Assembly (NCBI RefSeq): GCF_000280905.1
Contig: NZ_ALAP01000070.1
Coordinates: 35,843-99,842 of the forward strand
Source: Streptomyces sp. AA1529
Lineage (GTDB): Bacteria > Actinomycetota > Actinomycetes > Streptomycetales > Streptomycetaceae
Direction: 5' to 3'
Length of the DNA: 64,000 nucleotides
Shown: piece after piece, positions 57,948 through 64,000 of the stretch
How positions within the stretch are numbered: position 1 is the first letter of the stretch
Layout: each line of letters begins with the position of its first letter
Notes under the pieces: generated by a model
The model's database searches: none
What the model was told of the DNA's origin: nothing
Seen by the model: the letters and a program-made list of their open reading frames with translations, nothing else
Program-made: the position numbers and the translations under genes

Positions 57948-59588
57948 TCAGTCCACCTTGTCGACGAGCTTCACGAAGTCGTCCCAGGAGCGTTCGGGCC
58001 GCTGCGGGTCCCACAGCTTCTGGGCCGTCGCGGCGAGCGGCAGCCGGATCCCGCGGGCGACCTGTCCGGTGGTCTGCGCGTCGGCGAGGTCGCCCCAGAC
58101 GGCGAACCGGCCGCCGAGGATGCGGTCCCGTCCGGCCCACTTGTCCGGGACCGGTTCGGTGCCGCGCACCACGGCGGGGGTCCACTCCTCGTAGATGCGC
58201 CGGCCGGTCGGGTAGGTGAAGTTGTTGGGCTGGCCGAGGACGTAGTACAGGTACTCGTCGTTGAGGTTGACGACCTTCCAGCCCTCCTTCAGATACTCGG
58301 ACGGCTCCCGCTCGCCCGTTTCCCGTCCGGTCCAGTAGGCGACCTCGCGCGGCTTGTTCGGCTCGACGACGCCGCCGCGGTGCATGCCGTCGTTCCACAC
58401 CTGCGGGATCTTGCCCTGCTTGTCCAGGGTCGAGGCGCGGTCGTTGAGCCAGGCGGTCGCCAGGTCCTGGACGGTGGCCTTGTCCCCGAACTTCTCCCGC
58501 GCCTTCTTCGCGAGCCCGGGGTAGGTCTGCTCCGGGTTCTGCGTCATCAGTGCCTGGTACTCGTCGCCGCCCGCGTGCGCCCACTTGCCGGGGAACAGGT
58601 CGGCGAACTCGACCAGCAGTTCGTCGACGAGCTTGGCGGCGGCGGGCTTGCTGATGTCGATCGCGCCGCGCGGGGTGGCGCCCGAGGCGCTGCGCAGTTG
58701 CAGGTCGGGGTGGGCTTTGAGGACGGCGCCGAGGTGGCCGGGCGAGTCGATCTCGGGGATGACGGTGATGTGCCGGGAGGCGGCGAGGTCGACGATGTCG
58801 CGGACCTGCGCCTTGGTCAGGTGGGGGTCGGAGACGATCTCGGGGTGGGTCTCGCTCTCGATGCGGAACGCCTGGTCGTCGGAGAGGTGGAGCTGGAGCT
58901 GGTTGAGCTTGAGGTCGCCCATCTGGCGGATCCGGGCCTTGATCCAGTCGGCGCTGAAGTTCTTGCGCGCGATGTCCAGGGAGAAGCCGCGCTGCGGGCG
59001 GTCGGGGGCGTCGGCGACGGTGCCCTCGGCGAACCGGCCCTGGGCCCGCCAGGTCTGGAGGAGGGTGCGGGTGCCGTAGAAGACCCCGGCGTCGCCGCCT
59101 CCGGTGATCGTGACCTTGCCGTCCTTGCTGACCAGCCGGTAGCTCTCGGGGCCGCCGTTCACCTTGCCGCCGGGGGACTTCCCGCCGTCCTCGCCGCGCT
59201 TGAGCTCGATGTCGCCGGTGCGGGACGGCGCCTTGGCGACCGGCACCTTCAGCTCGTCGGCGAGCAGCTTCGCCTCGTCGCGGAGCGAGTCGGCGGCGGG
59301 GACGACCCGGGTGCGGTCCGTGCGCTGCCAGCCCGGGCCCCGTACGGCCTGCCACTGGCGCACCGAGGGCACGGCCGAGGGTGCGGGGCCGAGCCGGTCG
59401 GGGCCCTTGGGCGGCTGCGCCGAGCCGCTTCCGGAGGCGGAGGGGGAATCGCCGCCTCCGTCGCCGTCACCGCCGCAGGCGGTCAGGCCGAGCAGGCTGA
59501 CGGCGAGGGTGAGCGCCAGTGGCGCGCCGGAGCGGCGGAGCGCCCCCATGGCAGTCCGCCCCGACTTCTTCGACCAGTTTCGTCCCAT
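57948..59588 (-). CDS. Secreted beta-N-acetylhexosaminidase (GH20) lipoprotein
   Basis: A 546-residue GH20 enzyme. The signal ends in lipobox LTAC (Cys near 38); an acidic linker precedes a GH20b domain and the catalytic barrel: FSLDIARKNFSADWIKARI, LNQLQLHLSDDQAFRIES, ITVIPEIDSPGHLGAVLKAH, and the Asp-Glu catalytic pair in WAHAGGDEYQAL. C-terminal FAVWGDLADAQTTGQV and RSWDDFVKLVD are usual. It releases terminal GlcNAc/GalNAc from chito-oligosaccharides or wall glycans outside the cell. ATG 59588. Divergent from the OHCU decarboxylase gene. Confidence 0.92.
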   Translation of the reverse strand: MGRNWSKKSGRTAMGALRRSGAPLALTLAVSLLGLTACGGDGDGGGDSPSASGSGSAQPPKGPDRLGPAPSAVPSVRQWQAVRGPGWQRTDRTRVVPAADSLRDEAKLLADELKVPVAKAPSRTGDIELKRGEDGGKSPGGKVNGGPESYRLVSKDGKVTITGGGDAGVFYGTRTLLQTWRAQGRFAEGTVADAPDRPQRGFSLDIARKNFSADWIKARIRQMGDLKLNQLQLHLSDDQAFRIESETHPEIVSDPHLTKAQVRDIVDLAASRHITVIPEIDSPGHLGAVLKAHPDLQLRSASGATPRGAIDISKPAAAKLVDELLVEFADLFPGKWAHAGGDEYQALMTQNPEQTYPGLAKKAREKFGDKATVQDLATAWLNDRASTLDKQGKIPQVWNDGMHRGGVVEPNKPREVAYWTGRETGEREPSEYLKEGWKVVNLNDEYLYYVLGQPNNFTYPTGRRIYEEWTPAVVRGTEPVPDKWAGRDRILGGRFAVWGDLADAQTTGQVARGIRLPLAATAQKLWDPQRPERSWDDFVKLVDKVD

Positions 59589-59750
59589 ACGGATACGGTA
59601 TTTCCCCTTCCCAACCCTTCCCCGTCAGCCATGCGTGCCCACGCGTTCCCTTACGGGTGAAAAACACGACTCGTACGGCCGATCTTGCCTGGTCGCCACT
59701 ACCGTGACGCATCCGGGTCCACATCCGGATCCATCGGACTTACGGAGCGC

Positions 59751-60266
59751 ATGACCCTTCCCACCCCTCCCCGCCACGGAACGCGGACACCCCTGGACCG
59801 TTTCAACGGCGCGGCCCGCGCGACGGTCGAGCCGCTGCTGCTGCGCTGCTGCGGCAGCCGCCGCTGGGCACGTCGGCTCGTGGCGCACCGGCCCTACCCG
59901 GACGTGGAGGCCCTGCTGGCGGCGGCCGACGAGGCGAGCTACGACCTGACCCCGGCCGATCTGCGGGAGGCGCTGGTCTGCGAGTCGGCCGCACACCCCC
60001 TGGAGGGCGAGCCGCAGCCGGGCGTACTCGCCGCGCACACGGCCCTGCGGGCCGCGCACGGCGCGTACGAGCGGAAATTCGGGCACGCGTTCCTGTACTG
60101 CCTGGACGGGTTCGCCGCCGAGGAGCGGCTGGACCAGGTGCTGGCGGGAATCAGGTTGCGGTTGGAGAACGATGCCGACGAGGAGTGGGCGGTCACCGCG
60201 GAGGAGCTGCGGCGGCTGGCGCGCGGGCGGCTCGGCCGACTGGCGGCGCCCGGACCTGCGGACTGA
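59751..60266 (+). CDS. uraD: 2-oxo-4-hydroxy-4-carboxy-5-ureidoimidazoline decarboxylase-like protein
   Basis: A 171-residue all-helical protein resembling OHCU decarboxylase, which gives (S)-allantoin in urate breakdown. Landmarks: LDRFNGAARATVEPLLLRCC, VEALLAAADEASYDLTPADL, REALVCESAAHPLEGE (position of the catalytic His) and YERKFGHAFLYCLDGFAAEE. The family's EQ/SxWE details are only partly conserved, so activity is uncertain. GGAG is well placed before ATG 59751. The other uric acid genes are not in the window. It links to purine catabolism, the theme of the neighbouring regions. Confidence 0.75.
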   Translation: MTLPTPPRHGTRTPLDRFNGAARATVEPLLLRCCGSRRWARRLVAHRPYPDVEALLAAADEASYDLTPADLREALVCESAAHPLEGEPQPGVLAAHTALRAAHGAYERKFGHAFLYCLDGFAAEERLDQVLAGIRLRLENDADEEWAVTAEELRRLARGRLGRLAAPGPAD

Positions 60267-60470
60267 GGCCCGCCACGCGGGCCGCGGTGTGTCCCCGCTC
60301 ACACTGCGGATAGGCCGTCCGTGCCTGATTGATCACACCTGCACACCCCTGGGCGAACGTGCCGACAACCCGTCGCTACGATGACCGAGGCCGGTGGACC
60401 GTACCCGGCCGGGCCCGCCCGACCTACCGAAGCCGGCAGGCCCCAATATCCGCTCCCGGAGGGTTTATCC
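60267..60470 (+). promoter_or_regulatory. sdh operon leader/promoter region
   Basis: The 204-base gap before sdhC contains TACGAT (60377-60382) as a candidate -10; a -35 is not clear. GGAGGG seven bases before GTG 60471 is the ribosome site. No Rex-type TGTGAACN3TTCACA site was seen. Confidence 0.35.
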
Positions 60471-60851
60471 GTGCCGGCTGGAACGCTGTACCGCGGCCGG
60501 GAAGGAATGTGGTCCTGGGTGGCTCATCGAGTCACCGGCGTCCTCATCTTCTTCTTCCTGTTCGTGCACGTCCTCGACACCGCGCTCGTCCGCGTCTCGC
60601 CAGAGGCGTACGACGACACTGTCGCGATCTACAAGACTCCGCTCGTCAACCTGATGGAGTACGGCCTGGTGGCCGCCATCCTCTTCCACGCGCTGAACGG
60701 CCTGCGGGTCATCGCCGTGGACTTCTGGTCGAAGGGCGCGAGGTACCAGAAGCAGATGCTGTGGACCGTGCTGGGCGTGTGGATCGTCCTCATGGCCGGT
60801 GCCTTCTACCCGGTCCTGCAGCACACGCTGCGCGAGCTGTTCGGGAGCTGA
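60471..60851 (+). CDS. sdhC: Succinate dehydrogenase cytochrome b556 subunit
   Basis: A 126-residue membrane anchor with three helices: GVLIFFFLFVHVLDTALV, YGLVAAILFHALNGLRVIAV and TVLGVWIVLMAGAFYPVL. The SdhC signature MWSWVAHRVTGV is at the N-terminus, and heme-ligand His occurs in FHALNGLR. GTG 60471 with GGAGGG seven bases upstream gives the usual actinobacterial length; the longer ATG 60381 frame is not preferred. First gene of sdhCDAB. Confidence 0.93.
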   Translation: MPAGTLYRGREGMWSWVAHRVTGVLIFFFLFVHVLDTALVRVSPEAYDDTVAIYKTPLVNLMEYGLVAAILFHALNGLRVIAVDFWSKGARYQKQMLWTVLGVWIVLMAGAFYPVLQHTLRELFGS

Positions 60852-60857
60852 TCCGTG

Positions 60858-61355
60858 ATGTCGACGACCGAGACGACCGAGGCCGCCAGGAACGACGGCG
60901 CGGACGAGCCCACCGACAGCGTCACGCTGTACGACGTGGACCACCCGGCCCCCGTCATCGAACCGCCGCGCAAGCGGACCGCGAAGACGCCCAAGGCGTC
61001 CCGCGGCAATTTCGAGATGCAGACATGGCTGTTCATGCGGCTGTCGGGCATCGTGCTGGTGGTGCTCGTCCTGGGCCACCTGCTGATCCAGCTGGTGCTG
61101 GACGGCGGCGTCAGCAAGATCGGCTTCGCGTTCGTCGCGGGCCGCTGGGCCTCGCCGTTCTGGCAGGTGTGGGACCTGGCGATGCTGTGGCTGGCGATGC
61201 TGCACGGCGCCAACGGGCTGCGCACGGTGATCAACGACTACGCCGAGCGCGACAACACCCGCTTCTGGCTGAAGATGCTGCTCTACACGGCCACCGTCTT
61301 CACCGTCCTGCTGGGCACGCTGGTGATCTTCACCTTCGACCCGAACATCCGCTGA
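60858..61355 (+). CDS. sdhD: Succinate dehydrogenase hydrophobic membrane anchor subunit
   Basis: A 165-residue anchor. A polar 55-residue N-terminus precedes three helices (FMRLSGIVLVVLVLGHLLIQ, VWDLAMLWLAMLHGANGLRT, LYTATVFTVLLGTLVIFTF); the second holds His in LHGANGLR, a probable heme ligand. With SdhC it forms the quinone/heme module. ATG 60858 follows GTG 60855 by one codon; either may be used. Six bases after sdhC. Confidence 0.92.
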   Translation: MSTTETTEAARNDGADEPTDSVTLYDVDHPAPVIEPPRKRTAKTPKASRGNFEMQTWLFMRLSGIVLVVLVLGHLLIQLVLDGGVSKIGFAFVAGRWASPFWQVWDLAMLWLAMLHGANGLRTVINDYAERDNTRFWLKMLLYTATVFTVLLGTLVIFTFDPNIR

Positions 61356-61386
61356 CGTACCGGGGCTGAAGGCTGAGGTTTTCCCG

Positions 61387-63150
61387 ATGAACAACGTCAA
61401 GATCCACAAGTACGACACCGTCATCGTCGGCGCGGGCGGCGCCGGTATGCGCGCGGCCATCGAGTCCACCAAGCGCAGCCGCACCGCGGTGCTGACCAAG
61501 CTCTACCCCACCCGCTCCCACACCGGCGCGGCACAGGGCGGCATGGCCGCGGCCCTCGCCAACGTCGAGGAGGACAACTGGGAGTGGCACACCTTCGACA
61601 CGATCAAGGGCGGCGACTACCTGGTCGACCAGGACGCCGCCGAGATCCTGGCGAAGGAGGCCATCGACTCCGTCCTCGACCTGGAGAAGATGGGCCTGCC
61701 CTTCAACCGCACCCCGGACGGCACCATCGACCAGCGGCGGTTCGGCGGGCACTCGCGCAACCACGGCGAGGCCCCGGTGCGCCGCTCCTGCTACGCGGCC
61801 GACCGCACCGGCCACATGATCCTCCAGACGCTGTACCAGAACTGCGTCAAGGAGGGCGTGGAGTTCTTCAACGAGTTCTACGTCCTGGACCTGCTCCTCA
61901 ACGAGGTCGACGGCATCCGCAGGACCGCCGGAGTCGTCGCCTACGAGCTGGCCACCGGCGACGTGCACGTCTTCCGCGCCAAGTCCGTCGTCTTCGCCTC
62001 CGGCGGCAACGGCAAGTTCTTCAAGGTCACCTCCAACGCGCACACCCTGACCGGCGACGGCCAGGCCGCCGCGTTCCGGCGCGGGCTGCCGCTGGAGGAC
62101 ATGGAGTTCTTCCAGTTCCACCCGACCGGCATCTGGAAGATGGGCATCCTGCTCACCGAGGGCGCCCGCGGCGAGGGCGGCATCCTGCGGAACAAGGACG
62201 GCGAGCGCTTCATGGAGAAGTACGCGCCCGTCATGAAGGACCTCGCCTCGCGTGACGTCGTCTCCCGCGCGATCTACACCGAGATCCGCGAGGGCCGCGG
62301 CTGCGGCGCCGACAAGGACCACGTCTACCTGGACCTCACGCACCTGCCGCCGGAGCAGCTCGACGCCAAGCTGCCCGACATCACCGAGTTCGCGCGCACC
62401 TACCTGGGCATCGAGCCCTACACCGACCCGGTGCCGATCCAGCCGACCGCGCACTACGCGATGGGCGGCATCCCGACCAACGTGCAGGGCGAGGTGCTGG
62501 GGGACAACAGCACCCCCATCCCCGGCCTGTACGCGGCCGGCGAGGTCGCCTGCGTCTCGGTGCACGGCGCCAACCGGCTGGGCACCAACTCGCTGCTGGA
62601 CATCAACGTCTTCGGGCGTCGGGCCGGCATCGCCGCCGCCGAGCACGCGGCCACCGCCGACCACATCGACCTGCCCGAGGACCCGGCCACCTTCGTCCTC
62701 GACGAGATCGAGAACCTGCGCGACGCCACCGGCAACGAGCGCGTGGTCGACATCCGCAAGGCCCTTCAGGCCACCATGGACAAGAACGTCATGGTCTTCC
62801 GCACCGAGCAGACGCTGAAGGAGGCCGTCGAGGAGATCGGCGCCCTGCGCAGGCGCTTCCGCGACATCAGCGTCCAGGACAAGGGCAAGCGCTTCAACAC
62901 CGACCTGCTGGAAGCCCTGGAACTGGGCAACCTGCTCGACCTGGCCGAGGTCACGGCGGTCTCCGCGCTCGCCCGCAAGGAATCCCGCGGCGGTCACTAC
63001 CGCGAGGACTTCCCCAACCGCGACGACGTCAACTTCATGCGGCACACCATGGCGTACCGCGAGGTGGGCGACGACGGCACCGAGTCGATCCGGCTGGACT
63101 ACAAGCCGGTCGTGCAGACCCGCTACCAGCCGATGGAGCGTAAGTACTGA
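61387..63150 (+). CDS. sdhA: Succinate dehydrogenase flavoprotein subunit
   Basis: A 587-residue flavoprotein that oxidises succinate to fumarate at the inner membrane surface. FAD-binding VIVGAGGAGMRAAIE, the covalent-FAD His in RSHTGAAQGGMAAAL, active-site HPTGIWKMGILLTEGARGEG, RDVVSRAIYTEI, HYAMGGIPTN and AGEVACVSVHGANRLGTNSL. Length is standard. ATG 61387. The stop overlaps sdhB's ATG (TGATG). Confidence 0.97.
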   Translation: MNNVKIHKYDTVIVGAGGAGMRAAIESTKRSRTAVLTKLYPTRSHTGAAQGGMAAALANVEEDNWEWHTFDTIKGGDYLVDQDAAEILAKEAIDSVLDLEKMGLPFNRTPDGTIDQRRFGGHSRNHGEAPVRRSCYAADRTGHMILQTLYQNCVKEGVEFFNEFYVLDLLLNEVDGIRRTAGVVAYELATGDVHVFRAKSVVFASGGNGKFFKVTSNAHTLTGDGQAAAFRRGLPLEDMEFFQFHPTGIWKMGILLTEGARGEGGILRNKDGERFMEKYAPVMKDLASRDVVSRAIYTEIREGRGCGADKDHVYLDLTHLPPEQLDAKLPDITEFARTYLGIEPYTDPVPIQPTAHYAMGGIPTNVQGEVLGDNSTPIPGLYAAGEVACVSVHGANRLGTNSLLDINVFGRRAGIAAAEHAATADHIDLPEDPATFVLDEIENLRDATGNERVVDIRKALQATMDKNVMVFRTEQTLKEAVEEIGALRRRFRDISVQDKGKRFNTDLLEALELGNLLDLAEVTAVSALARKESRGGHYREDFPNRDDVNFMRHTMAYREVGDDGTESIRLDYKPVVQTRYQPMERKY

Positions 63151-63929
63151 TGAGCACCGCAACGCTGGACAAGAACGACTCCGCCGGGCCCGTCGACTCG
63201 GCCGAGAACAGCGCCTCGCACCTGATCACCCTCACGCTGCGGATCCGCCGGTTCAACCCGGAGATCTCCGAGGACGCGCAGTGGCAGGACTTCACGCTGG
63301 AGATCGACCCGAAGGACCGCGTCCTCGACGCGCTCCACCAGATCAAGTGGGAACAGGACGGCACCCTCACCTTCCGCCGCTCCTGCGCCCACGGCATCTG
63401 CGGCTCGGACGCCATGCGGATCAACGGGCGCAATCGGCTCGCCTGCAAGACGCTGCTGAAGGACATCAACCCCGAGAAGCCGATCACGGTCGAGCCGATC
63501 AAGGGGCTCACGGTCCTCAAGGACCTGGTCGTCGACATGGAGCCGTTCTTCCAGGCCTACCGCGACGTGATGCCCTTCCTCATCACCAACGGCAACGAGC
63601 CCACCCGTGAGCGCTACCAGTCCGCCGCGGACCGGGAGCGGTTCGACGACACCACCAAGTGCATCCTGTGCGCCGCGTGCACCTCGTCCTGCCCGGTCTT
63701 CTGGAACGACGGCCAGTACTTCGGGCCCGCGGCCATCGTCAACGCGCACCGGTTCATCTTCGACTCGCGCGACGAGGGCGGCGAGCAGCGGCTGGAGATC
63801 CTCAACGACCGGGACGGAGTGTGGCGCTGCCGCACCACGTTCAACTGCACGGACGCCTGTCCGCGGGGTATCGAGGTCACCAAGGCCATCCAGGAGGTCA
63901 AGCGGGCCCTGATCACCCGCCGCTTCTGA
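63150..63929 (+). CDS. sdhB: Succinate dehydrogenase iron-sulfur subunit
   Basis: A 259-residue subunit carrying [2Fe-2S] (RRSCAHGICGSDAMRING, RLACKTL), [4Fe-4S] (CILCAACTSSCPVFW) and [3Fe-4S] (CTDACPRGIEV) ligands that pass electrons from FAD to the quinone site. Coupled to sdhA by TGATG. A strong intrinsic terminator follows. Confidence 0.97.
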   Translation: MSTATLDKNDSAGPVDSAENSASHLITLTLRIRRFNPEISEDAQWQDFTLEIDPKDRVLDALHQIKWEQDGTLTFRRSCAHGICGSDAMRINGRNRLACKTLLKDINPEKPITVEPIKGLTVLKDLVVDMEPFFQAYRDVMPFLITNGNEPTRERYQSAADRERFDDTTKCILCAACTSSCPVFWNDGQYFGPAAIVNAHRFIFDSRDEGGEQRLEILNDRDGVWRCRTTFNCTDACPRGIEVTKAIQEVKRALITRRF

Positions 63930-63954
63930 CCCCTGCACGGAAGACCCCTCTTCC

Positions 63955-63988
63955 GGCCCTCGCCCCGCCTCCGGGGCGAGGGCCTTTT
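63955..63988 (+). terminator. Intrinsic terminator of the sdhCDAB operon
   Basis: GGCCCTCGCCCCG (63955-63967) and CGGGGCGAGGGCC (63972-63984), 13-base perfect arms with a four-base loop, followed by TTTT. This is the most canonical rho-independent terminator in the window. Confidence 0.9.
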
Positions 63989-64000
63989 CGCGTGCCCCCG

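Noticed and set aside
60381..60470. Longer sdhC starting at ATG 60381
   Set aside because: It would add 30 Pro-rich residues, while GTG 60471 has GGAGGG at ideal spacing and gives the usual subunit length. The ATG overlaps a likely -10 element.

Overview
The window is high-G+C (roughly 73%) actinobacterial chromosome, almost certainly Streptomyces. Reasons: dense coding on both strands, many GTG/TTG starts, ATGA/GTGA stop-start overlaps, mycothiol metabolism (MscR), the AfsQ1/AfsQ2/SigQ system, a HTH-DUF5753/DUF397 module, and an sdhCDAB order with teichulosonic-acid-type genes nearby. From memory, the order matches the core-chromosome region of S. coelicolor around SCO4855 (sdh) to SCO4917 (purine nucleoside phosphorylase). 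Lineage-specific insertions are an NRPS at 26.4-30.5 kb and a small accessory patch at 30.6-33.4 kb.

Layout, left to right. 0.2-9 kb: gamma-glutamylcyclotransferase, purine nucleoside phosphorylase plus phosphohexo/pentomutase, arylamine N-acetyltransferase, a PH-domain membrane protein, and the deoC-aldehyde dehydrogenase-pseudo-aldehyde dehydrogenase operon. 9-14 kb: HxlR regulator divergent from an AlaA-type aminotransferase, the mycothiol formaldehyde dehydrogenase pair, and a uridine-kinase-like protein. 14-19.7 kb: sigQ divergent from afsQ1-afsQ2-afsQ3, then VanZ-like and PspC-like membrane proteins. 19.8-26.1 kb: secreted protein, adenosine deaminase, alpha/beta hydrolase, methyltransferase-LysR, divergent MFS exporter. 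26.4-30.5 kb: an orphan single-module NRPS (C-A-T-TE). 30.6-33.9 kb: ATP-binding/HTH/DUF397 module, an integrase-like remnant, an SDR and a small membrane protein. 34-41.4 kb: thymidine phosphorylase, cytidine deaminase and a BMP-type nucleoside ABC importer in one leftward operon. 41.8-51.7 kb: an M20 amidohydrolase and a nonulosonic-acid (probably Kdn) wall-polymer cluster. 51.8-64 kb: VOC protein, amidase, L,D-transpeptidase, ECF sigma factor with a putative anti-sigma partner, GH20 hexosaminidase, OHCU decarboxylase and succinate dehydrogenase.

The strongest theme is nucleoside salvage and catabolism spread over five transcription units: uptake (BMP importer), deamination (add, cdd), phosphorolysis (PNP, DeoA), mutase, aldolase (DeoC) and acetaldehyde oxidation (ALDH). 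A palindrome, CTACGCGCGTAG, sits just upstream of punA, deoC and add, and a one-sided variant sits upstream of the importer lipoprotein gene. Three sites share the 16-mer TCTACGCGCGTAGGAG. This looks like the operator of one nucleoside regulon. The cognate regulator is not recognisable in the window.

A second theme is cell-surface chemistry: a NeuB synthase, a NeuA cytidylyltransferase fused to a HAD phosphatase, and four glycosyltransferase-like proteins with polysialyltransferase features. No ManNAc-forming epimerase is present, which suggests a Kdn polymer. Synteny statements are recalled knowledge; all motif and coordinate statements come from reading the sequence. No database search was run.
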